Position numbers and translations under genes: made by a program. Positions 1 through 8,590 of a stretch of 64,000 nt of DNA are shown one piece after another (position 1 is the stretch's first letter; each line of letters opens with the position of its first letter). Below the pieces are notes generated by a model. It did no database searches. It had not been told where the DNA came from and saw only the letters and a program-made list of their open reading frames with translations. The DNA comes from Cytophagales bacterium (GTDB lineage: Bacteria; Bacteroidota; Bacteroidia; Cytophagales; Cyclobacteriaceae), in assembly GCA_033344775.1 (NCBI GenBank), contig JAWPMT010000005.1:1099501-1163500 (forward strand), in the 5' to 3' direction.

Positions 1-485
1 AGTAAAAGCAACGCTCCTGCCATTTGTGCAAAGGAGTTCCTTAAATCATGAGACATCAACCTAAGTGTTTTGGAACGAGTTTCTTGTAAATCAAACAACT
101 CACTTTGAACCCGCTTTCGATCAGCAATATCTCTAATGATAGAGACGATCATCGGATGACCTTCCATACTGACAAATTGCGAATGGACTTCTACTGGAAA
201 CTCTTCGCCTGCCTTATTCTTATGCGTCGTTTCGAACAGGACGTTACCATGCTTACAAATGTTTTCAATGAGATCCGGCACTTTGCGAGGATGGGCATTG
301 ATCATGGAAAAGTCCGCATGAAGGATTTCCTTAAGTTCATAACCATAGGATTTCCTAAACGAATCGTTAATCATCAACATCTTATGGAATCTATATTGAT
401 CATCCACCTGATATATCAATATGGGATCCAATATGTGATTGAAAATGGCTTTGTAACTATTGAATAGAAAATTGGGTTCACTCAT
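1..485 (-). CDS. PAS-domain sensor histidine kinase, partial (runs off window)
   Basis: An open frame begins with ATG at 485 and stays open to the window edge, so only the first ~161 residues are present. Residues ~10-125 look like a PAS sensor domain: a variable N-terminal half, then a segment on input such as KNKAGEEFPVEVHS and the typical exit IVSIIRDIADRK. A short coiled linker leads to LMSHDLRNSFAQMAGAL, the phosphoacceptor H-box of a HisKA histidine kinase, with His in SHDLRN. No signal peptide or membrane helix precedes the PAS domain, so it is probably a soluble sensor. The catalytic ATPase domain must lie outside the window. The signal is unknown. Confidence 0.85.
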   Translation of the reverse strand, partial: MSEPNFLFNSYKAIFNHILDPILIYQVDDQYRFHKMLMINDSFRKSYGYELKEILHADFSMINAHPRKVPDLIENICKHGNVLFETTHKNKAGEEFPVEVHSQFVSMEGHPMIVSIIRDIADRKRVQSELFDLQETRSKTLRLMSHDLRNSFAQMAGALLL

Positions 486-677
486 GAAATTTCATTCAAA
501 TAAGTATCCTTTCCCCTTTCTGGTCTCTCAATTGAAATGGATGCTTAAAAAACAGTCAGTCCCGCCTATTACTTACCCTGATCACCTGCCTTTACTAGCC
601 AACTGAAGCAAGCCTCAACAACAGTTGGAAATTTAAAGCATAATTATTTGCCAACTCAACCGTTCATCCTGAACATG

Positions 678-705
678 AAAAAAGGCCGCTCAAATGAACG
701 GCCTT
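678..705 (-). terminator. Rho-independent terminator after the TonB receptor gene
   Basis: Read on the minus strand, a perfect 7-bp stem (AAGGCCG with CGGCCTT, plus-strand arms 682-688 and 699-705) with a 10-nt loop is followed at once by a run of T. It lies ~25 nt after the stop codon of the receptor gene. Confidence 0.85.
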
Positions 706-728
706 CTCATCTTCTTAAGTGCTATTCT

Positions 729-3707
729 TTAAAATTCGTATTTGATCTTAGCCAGCATTCTTCTGCCAATGAATGGCATGTTCTGATAATATCTGTACTC
801 ATTATTGAACAAGTTCGTAGCAGTAACATCTACCTGTATTCCGAAATCAAACTTGTATCCTACTCCAGCATCTACCAGATTTCGATCTCCGGTATCACCG
901 GAAAACTGTCCTGCAATCGGATTGAAGGAATCGTCATGTTGGAAGGCTACATTGGCACGAATTCCAAATTCAGGTGTGTAGTTTGCGCCCAATCTGAATT
1001 TATTCTTCGGTATGTTCAGACTGCTTGGCAGCTCCTGTCCACTGGCATCTCCGCGTACCGTCTGCATGAAATCGGTTCGGTCCACTCCGGAGTAGTTTCC
1101 AAAGAATGAAAGGTCCGCATTCACGTAGTACTCAATACCAAGATCCCAGCCATAGTAAGTTCTTGAATCAAATGTACGATAACCTGCCGCCAGGTGTGTG
1201 ATACCATCACCCTGAGGCACTTGCTCTGTCTCTACAGTCGCATGGAATGGCAATGCAGCCATCAATTGTGCCAGGGTCAATCCTCCAAAAGCAGCTGAAG
1301 GAGTATTCAACGCAGCATTTCCTGCATCGGTATACGCGCCATTAATAACCGGTCCGAGAGAGGCCGCAGTAGCCGTAGCAGTAGCTTCATCCAGTCCGGC
1401 TGCCTGTAATGCGGCAATGAGTGCTGGTGTAAACAATCCTTCCGCATTGTTACCAAGATCTGTACCAAGACCATCAATGCCTAACAAAGCAAAGGCAGGT
1501 GAAATCGCCGTAAACTGGGAATTACCGTCTTCTGTTACACGATAGAGATCGACAGATACACCAATTTTATTATTGAACACCCCTTTGTATCCGATTTCCC
1601 AGGTATCCTGAGTTGCAATCTGTGAAATAGGTGCAGTTTGCAGACCAAGTGGTGATCCATCAAAAATGTTGAATCCAGGAGAAAGTGTTCCGCCAAATCC
1701 AATGGAGGCCGGATTAACGGCACCCAAAGCAGCCGCAACGGCATCTACCAACGGGGCAGTCGCTGGGTCTGCAGCGAGTGCAGCCAGGATGCCGGCAATA
1801 ACCGCATCATTTAAGCTTACTCCGGGAGCTGCTTCCTGCCCCAGGATCACAGCCAATGGCAATCCAGCCCCTTCAGTTCCATAAGGAATGCTAGGGATCA
1901 GACCGGTAAACCAATCGATGGTCGCATTATCACTGAAGGTCTGTTCTGATTTATTTCCTTTCAACCAAACATCAAAAGATCCTGGAATTACACCGGATAG
2001 TGGAAAGTCAATGTTCAGCTGAAGGTTAGAAACTGTAGTAGTAGATCGATTGTAAGAAGCACGGAAGGTATGATTAGGTGCCGCCTTATATACCAATGCT
2101 GCTCTCGGAGAGAAGGCCCCGTCATCGATGAAGTTGAAACGATCGTAACGTGCCGCAGCTACCAGATCAAATTTGTCACTGAGGACAAACTTACCCTGTA
2201 CGTAACCTCCTACCACACTAAAGTCATCATCTTCTTCCTGACGACCGTATACAAATCCTTGTGTATCCTGACCGGCAAACCGGTAATCAAATCCAGCCGT
2301 CCAGTTGGCATTCAGCAAATCAGGTGTATCAAAATTATACTGTGCTTGTGCCTCAAACTGCGTTCTTGCAATTGAAGTATTCAAACCAGTCTGATAAAGG
2401 AAGGTTGGTGCTTCGTCAGAACCTCCATCATTGGACACGCCGAAAAATTGCACGAACAATCCGCCGATCTGAGCACGCGCCTGGCCCCAATATTCGGTTG
2501 CTTGTGCTAATCCTTCACCTTGCTCGTTGTAGAACACAGAACTGGCCTGATTGAATCCTCCAGAGACATTGATCGTCATGTCATCTTTTGGACGGAATTC
2601 TAAAGTTGTTGCCAATTGCGCATTGAACCAATCATCTGCCATCGGGTTTCCATCTCCATCAACATCCAGATTACCTCTCAACAAGGTACCTGGTGCTGTC
2701 TGGTCCACCACTCCCAAGCTATTAATTGTTGGTGAGGTCACCGTATTTTGGAATCGTGCGATCTGAACCGCATCATCTGCATTATCAGGATCTAAGGTAA
2801 ATTCATCTCCTTGTCGGTACTGACCAGTAATCTTAAAGCCGAATTTGTCGCTGATCTTGGTCCCGTGACGGAAAGCACCACCCCAGGTGTTCAATTCGCC
2901 GCCAACCAGTTCTACAGCTGTACCAGGTTTATCGATCGGGCTCTTGGTAATGAAGTGTACGACACCTTGTGTCACACCTGGTCCATAAAGTGCGGAACCT
3001 GCACCACGAACGATCTCTATCTTGTCTATATCCAGGCCGTTAATCCCTGATTGGTCCGTTTGAAAGGTACCAATACCCGGACCGATCAAGCTTCGATAAT
3101 CCATGATTGGGAAGACGGATGTTCCGAAAAGCCCTGAACCGCCCCGCATAGAAATATTGATTCGGTTAGCCGATTGTTGTTGCACCTGAACTCCGGCTAC
3201 ATTGATCAGGTTTCTGGTAACATCTGTCGGGTTGGGGGTAGCTTCCAAACTTTCAGCTGATAGTACGGAAACCGAAGCAGGCGCTTCTTGCACTTTTTCA
3301 CGTCGACGTGACGCAGAAATCACCACTTCCTGTCCCAGCAAAAGACCAGCATCCAGCGGCACGGCAAGGTTAGTAATATTCGAAGAGTTGATCGAAAGCG
3401 TTTTAGTAGCAAAACCTGTAAATCTGATCTCTATATCATAAGGAGGGGGTGTATCGGATGATAATTCGAAAGAACCATCTATGCCTGTGATGACACCCTG
3501 GGTAGTTCCCTTGACTACCACAGTGGCACCAACAAGGGGTTCACCGGTACTTCCATCAGTGACTTTACCCGAAACGACACTTTGCGCCATAGAAGTGAGA
3601 CCGAAAAGAAATAATAATAGAAAAGAAAAAATGTTCCTGGTGGGAAGACTTCCCGACCTGGCATTGGGCCATACAGACCCTGTTTTTGTAAAGGGTTTTA
3701 CAATCAT
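729..3707 (-). CDS. TonB-dependent outer-membrane receptor with carboxypeptidase-like N-terminal domain
   Basis: 992 aa. The first ~42 residues form a Sec signal peptide with an unusually long n-region (hydrophobic core at 27-40, then AQ), so a later start is possible. Residues ~43-125 match the carboxypeptidase-regulatory-like beta-sandwich of Bacteroidota receptors (VSGKVTDGSTGEPLVGATV). A plug domain (~135-255) carries DIDKIEIVRGAGSALYGPG, and the rest is a beta-barrel ending in Phe, as barrel proteins do. No SusD-type lipoprotein follows, so this is not a polysaccharide-utilisation SusCD pair; siderophore, vitamin or peptide uptake is likelier, but the ligand is unknown. Two Ala-rich segments (~620-675 and ~760-820) look like extra surface loops. 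Single gene with its own terminator. Confidence 0.9.
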   Translation of the reverse strand: MIVKPFTKTGSVWPNARSGSLPTRNIFSFLLLFLFGLTSMAQSVVSGKVTDGSTGEPLVGATVVVKGTTQGVITGIDGSFELSSDTPPPYDIEIRFTGFATKTLSINSSNITNLAVPLDAGLLLGQEVVISASRRREKVQEAPASVSVLSAESLEATPNPTDVTRNLINVAGVQVQQQSANRINISMRGGSGLFGTSVFPIMDYRSLIGPGIGTFQTDQSGINGLDIDKIEIVRGAGSALYGPGVTQGVVHFITKSPIDKPGTAVELVGGELNTWGGAFRHGTKISDKFGFKITGQYRQGDEFTLDPDNADDAVQIARFQNTVTSPTINSLGVVDQTAPGTLLRGNLDVDGDGNPMADDWFNAQLATTLEFRPKDDMTINVSGGFNQASSVFYNEQGEGLAQATEYWGQARAQIGGLFVQFFGVSNDGGSDEAPTFLYQTGLNTSIARTQFEAQAQYNFDTPDLLNANWTAGFDYRFAGQDTQGFVYGRQEEDDDFSVVGGYVQGKFVLSDKFDLVAAARYDRFNFIDDGAFSPRAALVYKAAPNHTFRASYNRSTTTVSNLQLNIDFPLSGVIPGSFDVWLKGNKSEQTFSDNATIDWFTGLIPSIPYGTEGAGLPLAVILGQEAAPGVSLNDAVIAGILAALAADPATAPLVDAVAAALGAVNPASIGFGGTLSPGFNIFDGSPLGLQTAPISQIATQDTWEIGYKGVFNNKIGVSVDLYRVTEDGNSQFTAISPAFALLGIDGLGTDLGNNAEGLFTPALIAALQAAGLDEATATATAASLGPVINGAYTDAGNAALNTPSAAFGGLTLAQLMAALPFHATVETEQVPQGDGITHLAAGYRTFDSRTYYGWDLGIEYYVNADLSFFGNYSGVDRTDFMQTVRGDASGQELPSSLNIPKNKFRLGANYTPEFGIRANVAFQHDDSFNPIAGQFSGDTGDRNLVDAGVGYKFDFGIQVDVTATNLFNNEYRYYQNMPFIGRRMLAKIKYEF

Positions 3708-3976
3708 TATAATCAGGTTTGGTGTTAATATCGAGATCTTCTAATCCTCAATTCCGGGCATAAAATCACGTAACTTCGAATTGAAAATCATAGAAAGATA
3801 ACCTTTAATATATTCTTATCACAGAAAGATGATATGCAATATTTTATTTTGTTTATTATCGAACACCAAGAAGTATCCATTTGAAATTAAAATTCAAGTG
3901 ATTTGGTAGCTATTTCTTTATATGAGAATGAAAACGTTTTCGCTCATGGAATTCTAGTTGGCAATTTCCTGAAAAC

Positions 3977-4040
3977 AAAAAGTCGATAGCGAAATACGCT
4001 ACCGACCCTTAACTATATAAAAAATTACCGGTTGGTAATT
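3977..4040 (-). terminator. Two consecutive hairpins, terminator-like on the minus strand
   Basis: Hairpin 1, read on minus, pairs AATTACC with GGTAATT (plus-strand arms 4023-4029 and 4034-4040) across a 4-nt loop and runs into T-rich sequence. Hairpin 2 (plus 3982-4006) pairs GTCGATAGCG with CGCTACCGAC with one wobble and is followed on minus by TTTTTG. They would stop transcripts coming from the barrel gene at 4262 or from the mini-ORF at 4039. The rest of the 554-base gap between 3707 and 4262 is AT-rich, with no clear promoter match. Confidence 0.55.
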
Positions 4041-4134
4041 ACCTTGAAATCTTCTCCAAATAGTAAAGCTCCTCCGCAGAATCAACCACAATTTCAATCC
4101 TATTATACAGCAGGTCCTTTGCTAAACTGAGCAT
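4039..4134 (-). CDS. Possible 31-aa peptide
   Basis: A short open frame starts with ATG at 4134 and stops at 4039, directly on the upstream arm of a terminator-like hairpin. It would encode 31 residues, leucine- and glutamate-rich and amphipathic, with the stretch VVDSAEELYYLEKI. Nothing is recognised in it. No clear ribosome-binding site is visible, although such sites are often weak in Bacteroidota. It could equally be chance coding in the 3' untranslated region of the barrel gene. Confidence 0.22.
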   Translation of the reverse strand: MLSLAKDLLYNRIEIVVDSAEELYYLEKISR

Positions 4135-4261
4135 GAATATATAGAAAATTCCGGGATAAAATTTAAAAATTAAGAATAATCAGGTAGAATTATTGAAATA
4201 TTTCAAAGATTCAATGGGTATTCAAGCCAAAACCGAAGAATTTGCAAGTCGGTATCGGTAT

Positions 4262-5029
4262 TTATTTTGGACGTATGATGACACCAGCATCAAATCCGAA
4301 TCCATTCAATTTCAATTCGGGAGCGATCCCAGCCTGTGTACTAGAACCATCCGGGGCAACTACCGCATCCGAATCAAACATAACTTCCACTTCACCCGCT
4401 TCAATCGTTGCTTCATTGCCAAGTGAAACTGAATAGAAGAAATTTCCGTAAAGCGCAAAACGTTCGGTTAATTGGATCACGGGCTTCACTCCCAATTGAA
4501 CGGGAATGTTATTGAAAGTTACGTCAATGGCATCACCGGCATCAAAGGTTCCTTCTGGCAAAATAACCGGTGGTGTTTTTCCTGGCAGAATATCAGCAGT
4601 CGTACTTCCACCGAAACCTGTGGCATAACCTGCTTTCAATACGCCACGGAGTTGAAACAGGTTAGCATTGATCAATGCGTATTCAGCACCAACCATGAAA
4701 TCCAACACAAAGAAGTCCGTTACTCCAAGCCCCAGCTCCAGCAGTCCGGTCCACTTCTCATTGAAATTGTAAAGCAACGCTCCGGTCACACCATACGATG
4801 AGGTGGCTCTTTCCTCTGAAAGCGGTACAGCAACACGTCCCTCGATACTACCAAGGCCGAAATCCTGCCAGTCAGAAATGTGAAAGTCGTTAAAATCTTC
4901 GGATTCCAGGGGCATCCTGATGATACCTATGCTGTAGGTGATGTTCTCTCGATTGAAAGATTGAGCGAACGTAATTGTTCCAAATAAAATAAAGGCAATC
5001 AATAGCAGTGTATGTTTCATAATGATCAA
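4262..5029 (-). CDS. Outer-membrane beta-barrel protein, unknown role
   Basis: 255 aa with a clear Sec signal peptide (KHTLLLIAFILFGTITFAQ). The mature part is rich in alternating hydrophobic and aromatic strands (YGVTGALLYNFNEKWTGLLELGLGV, split by turns) and ends in a barrel-like strand, as in the OmpA/OprF-type 'outer membrane beta-barrel protein' families of Bacteroidota. A second ATG lies three codons in (5020) and gives an equally good signal peptide. The gene stands alone, with a ~170-base gap to the neighbouring operon's terminator. Family level only; no substrate or partner can be inferred. Confidence 0.75.
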   Translation of the reverse strand: MIIMKHTLLLIAFILFGTITFAQSFNRENITYSIGIIRMPLESEDFNDFHISDWQDFGLGSIEGRVAVPLSEERATSSYGVTGALLYNFNEKWTGLLELGLGVTDFFVLDFMVGAEYALINANLFQLRGVLKAGYATGFGGSTTADILPGKTPPVILPEGTFDAGDAIDVTFNNIPVQLGVKPVIQLTERFALYGNFFYSVSLGNEATIEAGEVEVMFDSDAVVAPDGSSTQAGIAPELKLNGFGFDAGVIIRPK

Positions 5030-5145
5030 AAATTGGTAAGATTTAACTACAAGGTCGGTTGCTCAATTTTTGAACTAAAATTTACTTTATGAAGGACTCG
5101 ATATAATTCACGAAGGGAAGGCAATAACCAACGAAGGGAAATAAA

Positions 5146-5169
5146 AAAGCGGCACAAGGCCGCTTTTCC
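5146..5169 (-). terminator. Terminator of the CsgG/caspase operon
   Basis: On minus, AAAGCGGC pairs with GCCGCTTT (plus-strand arms 5159-5166 and 5146-5153) across a 5-nt loop and runs into TTTTTT. It lies ~35 nt after the caspase gene stop. Confidence 0.88.
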
Positions 5170-5200
5170 AAAAGGGTAATCACTAATTAGACTCGCCAGT

Positions 5201-7222
5201 CTATTCTGTTTTTAAGTAAAATACACCTCTTAAACGAGCTTCTTCCCAGGGTTTCTGCCTACCATTAGATTTATCTTCAACCTCATTTCGCGTATTCATA
5301 AATACATCTTCAATTCGCTGAGGGATACTCATCTGCTTGATCAGCTCTCCGGTATACAATCCATTTTCACCAGTACCATCGGAGGCGGTACTCCCAGGGG
5401 AAGTAGCATAAGCAATCAACATGCCTGTAGCTGGAGTAACTCTGGCCAGTCCAGTGCCTCCACCGACTGAACGATCACCATTAGGAAAGGGGTTATTTCG
5501 GCAGGCATCAAGAATGATGATATTAAGCTTATCATCATTGGTCATTTCCAGATACTTGGTAAGTTGACTGACCGAAAGTGTATTCAATTTTATTTCTTCC
5601 CTGGTCTCTCCTTTCACATCAACGGGCAAGAGAAAGTTTTCTCCATCCAATTCTAAACCATGACCTGCAAAGAAAAATAATGACACATCATAGCTTTCTT
5701 TGTTCCCTGCAAATTTCCCAACCTGTTTTCTAATCGTTTCAAAATCAGCATCCAGGACAGTTGTCACCTCAAAACCGATGTTCTTCAGCAGGATGGACAT
5801 GTCCTCTGCGTCATTTTTAGGATTCTTAAGTTTACTGATATGTTGATAGTCACTAATGCCAATCACCAAAGCGTTTTTCTTGAGCTCTTGGGGATCAATT
5901 ACTTTGGGCGTTTGATCATTCTTTTTGAGTCGCTTTATTTTTAAAGACTGTGTGGCGTACTCCCCTTTCTTATCAAATAACTTAATTTGAATATCCTTTT
6001 CAGAATCTTTCACCGATATAGCTCGCGAAAAAATGCCCTCTTTATCCCAGGAAGTCTCCAAACCATCGACTAACAATGTTTTGGCAGATTTAGGATCATC
6101 AATCAACCCGTAAACTGTAATGCTTTCTTCATACACGACTACATCTCCGGTAGCTGCTCTTACAGACGGACTCACCACTTTGAATTCCACTGATTCAGAT
6201 TTTTCAATTACCGGAGGTGTCATCGGTGGAATCGCTCCCCCTTGCTGATTACCTATAGCTAGGTTATTGATACTGATTCCAGAATTGCTATTTGCTGGAC
6301 TTGTAGTATTGTCAAAAAGCGGCCTGCTGTTTGTATTGGAAGCCTTATACACCTCCGCCACCGCCTTGTATTTTGAATCAATTGCATTCCCTGCTAATTC
6401 AAGGCTTTTATTTTCATAAGCCCAAATCCGCTCATATTCATCTCCGGTTTCTTTAATAATTTCCGTTTTTATTTTGGCAGCCGACGCATAGCAGTTAGCT
6501 TTCGGGTGAATCTGTACTAGTGCATGGGCAGCAGCTTCAAATCTTCGTAATGCCATTGCGGATTCCGCTACATTCAGGAATTTTTCACAATCCCGATTCA
6601 AAGAAGCCACATAAACTTCCTCCATCTGTTGAACTGCCTTCGGATAGCAACCTTCTGCGATGACAGGTATTGAACCCAGCTTGTACATCGCTCCATCATA
6701 ATCCTCAACAATTTTCAAAGCATCGATCTCAGCGATAATTCGGTCACAATTCTCGTCGTAATAGTCTGCTATTTTCTTTCTAGCATCATCAAAAAATTCC
6801 TTCAGTGCCGAACCTGAAGTTGGAATTTTCCGGACTAAACCCAGAATTGATTGTTTTTCATTTCGACCCGACCCTCTAATTCGTTGTGTGTAAGAAGAAA
6901 ACACAGGTCCATTCACCTGACTTATGAACAAACTAAATTCCCCATCAGTGACATAGATATTTTGCATTCCTTCCACAATTGTGGTCTCATATATATCAAC
7001 GGCAGGTTTAATGACAAACGGCGTGCTGTTATTCGATCCAAGTCCATTTCTTGTGAGCAATTGTTGCACTTTACTTTCGATGGTCTGTAAGTGCAAATCA
7101 TTCAACGTCAAATCATCATTTGATGGTGGTTGATATTGAAAGGACACATCAATCTCAGATATATCCTGGCCATGAGCAATTTGAACAAGAAAGAATAAGT
7201 ACAATAAAAGGCACCTTTTCAT
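5201..7222 (-). CDS. Secreted caspase-family (C14-like) protease
   Basis: 673 aa with an N-terminal signal peptide (KRCLLLYLFFLVQIAHGQ). Residues ~20-330 are a mixed, partly helical region of unknown type. Residues ~345-430 look like a beta-sandwich with an extracellular Ig-like feel. Residues ~445-673 are a caspase/metacaspase-fold domain: KNALVIGISDYQHISKLKN starts the fold, the catalytic His is H521 in FFFAGHG, and the catalytic Cys is C574 in LDACRNNP. Both residues of the dyad are present, so activity is plausible. It is the last gene of a four-gene operon with CsgG-like and DUF6175 proteins and starts 6 nt after the preceding stop. Location is the periplasm or outer-membrane face; substrate unknown. 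Confidence 0.88.
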   Translation of the reverse strand: MKRCLLLYLFFLVQIAHGQDISEIDVSFQYQPPSNDDLTLNDLHLQTIESKVQQLLTRNGLGSNNSTPFVIKPAVDIYETTIVEGMQNIYVTDGEFSLFISQVNGPVFSSYTQRIRGSGRNEKQSILGLVRKIPTSGSALKEFFDDARKKIADYYDENCDRIIAEIDALKIVEDYDGAMYKLGSIPVIAEGCYPKAVQQMEEVYVASLNRDCEKFLNVAESAMALRRFEAAAHALVQIHPKANCYASAAKIKTEIIKETGDEYERIWAYENKSLELAGNAIDSKYKAVAEVYKASNTNSRPLFDNTTSPANSNSGISINNLAIGNQQGGAIPPMTPPVIEKSESVEFKVVSPSVRAATGDVVVYEESITVYGLIDDPKSAKTLLVDGLETSWDKEGIFSRAISVKDSEKDIQIKLFDKKGEYATQSLKIKRLKKNDQTPKVIDPQELKKNALVIGISDYQHISKLKNPKNDAEDMSILLKNIGFEVTTVLDADFETIRKQVGKFAGNKESYDVSLFFFAGHGLELDGENFLLPVDVKGETREEIKLNTLSVSQLTKYLEMTNDDKLNIIILDACRNNPFPNGDRSVGGGTGLARVTPATGMLIAYATSPGSTASDGTGENGLYTGELIKQMSIPQRIEDVFMNTRNEVEDKSNGRQKPWEEARLRGVFYLKTE

Positions 7223-7228
7223 AGGATT

Positions 7229-8101
7229 TCAATTAATTGATATTTGCATACTTGTTCCTACGATCGAAGTGGTCGCATCCATACCCATATCATCGAAAAA
7301 ATTGAATACTTCAAATTCAAACTCATCGATCTGATAATTCTCACCGTATTCATTTTTCAGAGGGATCCGAAAATCGTCCACAGTAATGTTAGCCGCCGAA
7401 GAACCTTGTAAATGGTAATAGCCTTTATAGGATTTCTCTTTGAGCCACTTTCTGATCGCAAACTTCAGAGGTATGTCCTTATCCCCAATTCGAGTATTCA
7501 TATCGTAGGTTGATGTTTCAGAAAGGGTAAATGACAAAGTAATGGTCCGACCATTTTCCACGATATTGGCAAATTTCTCATTCATCACATTCAAAAAATC
7601 TTCTATACAAGATTCCGTAGCCTGTTCTGCCAAAATCCCAAGCTTATCAGTTCGAAATATTCTGGACCTTCCTGTCGCATTAGAGAGTGATTGTGCGGAA
7701 TAGGCATCATATCCCTCTAGGATAATTTCGACCATATTCCCATTATCACTTGCCGTTAAGATATAGTCTACTTCTACATAAATATCCGCACCTGAATTCT
7801 CAATGATCTGACGTTTGATTGAGGTCTGGTCCATACCCGACAATGCACTGTTTTGTGTTGCAGCTTTGAGTTTCGCCCGAAAATCCAGTGTCGTAAATCC
7901 CCTGGAATCAAAACCCTGTTTGACCTCAGACATGGATATCCTCTTGTTTGGATCTTCTTCGATAATGGTCCGAATATCTTCTCCTTCTTTAGTGAAAGGA
8001 ATGACCATGATTGTTGGTTGAACCGTATTTTCACCCTGCGCTTCCTGTGCAAGATTGAGTCTGCTCACTATAAGTAAAACAATGAATAGCAACTTTCTCA
8101 T
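7229..8101 (-). CDS. DUF6175-like exported protein
   Basis: 290 aa from ATG 8101, which is preferred to an upstream TTG because it gives a clean signal peptide (RKLLFIVLLIVSRLNLAQ) and leaves 4 nt after the preceding stop. The segment TIMVIPFTKEGEDIRT followed by NKRISMSEVKQGFDSRGF resembles the Bacteroidota family DUF6175 as I remember it. That family starts with a GNA1162/CsgG-like alpha/beta fold used in lipoprotein and secretion-pore proteins; the fold statement is inference. Its place between a CsgG-like gene and a secreted caspase suggests an envelope assembly role. No catalytic residues are evident. Confidence 0.7.
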   Translation of the reverse strand: MRKLLFIVLLIVSRLNLAQEAQGENTVQPTIMVIPFTKEGEDIRTIIEEDPNKRISMSEVKQGFDSRGFTTLDFRAKLKAATQNSALSGMDQTSIKRQIIENSGADIYVEVDYILTASDNGNMVEIILEGYDAYSAQSLSNATGRSRIFRTDKLGILAEQATESCIEDFLNVMNEKFANIVENGRTITLSFTLSETSTYDMNTRIGDKDIPLKFAIRKWLKEKSYKGYYHLQGSSAANITVDDFRIPLKNEYGENYQIDEFEFEVFNFFDDMGMDATTSIVGTSMQISIN

Positions 8102-8105
8102 AACA

Positions 8106-8576
8106 TTAAAATCCAAATTTTCTGACTATACCATTGCCCTCTAATTCCGTTCTTAGCAAATCAAGATTCAAAGTAGAGGAAAATGAATATTCGTAGTATT
8201 TCTTTAGTCTTTTGTCGGAACCCAAAAGTCTTACGTTGTTGAAATAGATCAAAAACCTTTCCTGATCGAAAAATTCATCAAGGTATAGTAAGGAACTTTC
8301 TGAAAGCTTATTGAAAGAAGGGATCAAAGGATCTTTCAATGGAGAACCTTTTTCCGGAAACCCTTTAAAAAGAACAGTCTCCATTGCGGCCCTTAATGCC
8401 AGATAGCGAGCTTCTTCTTGATTTTTTTTCTTTGCAATACCGACACTTTCTAAATATAATTCGTTTCGGTCGCTGCCGGACAACAGAAATACCTGATCTG
8501 TCTCCGTGAGGTTTCTTTGGGCATACATGAACTGCATTGCACCAATCATGGCAATTACGAATATTAACGATCTCAT
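8106..8576 (-). CDS. Small exported protein of the CsgG/caspase operon
   Basis: 156 aa with a signal peptide ending in YAQ. The mature part has a helical segment, KKKNQEEARYLALRAAMETVLF, reminiscent of LPP20/FlgT-type envelope proteins in which this helix packs on a small sheet; that likeness is weak and from motif shape only. The rest is charged and soluble. It ends 4 nt before the DUF6175 gene start and begins 14 nt after the CsgG-like gene, so it is in the same transcript. Not recognised as a named family. Confidence 0.6.
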   Translation of the reverse strand: MRSLIFVIAMIGAMQFMYAQRNLTETDQVFLLSGSDRNELYLESVGIAKKKNQEEARYLALRAAMETVLFKGFPEKGSPLKDPLIPSFNKLSESSLLYLDEFFDQERFLIYFNNVRLLGSDKRLKKYYEYSFSSTLNLDLLRTELEGNGIVRKFGF

Positions 8577-8590
8577 ATCAAATAGATCAT

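Noticed and set aside
729-3707. SusC/SusD polysaccharide-utilisation locus
   Set aside because: The receptor is the only member; no SusD lipoprotein or glycoside hydrolase follows.
8106-8116. Earlier TTG start for the DUF6175 gene at 8116
   Set aside because: ATG at 8101 gives a regular signal peptide and clears the preceding stop codon.
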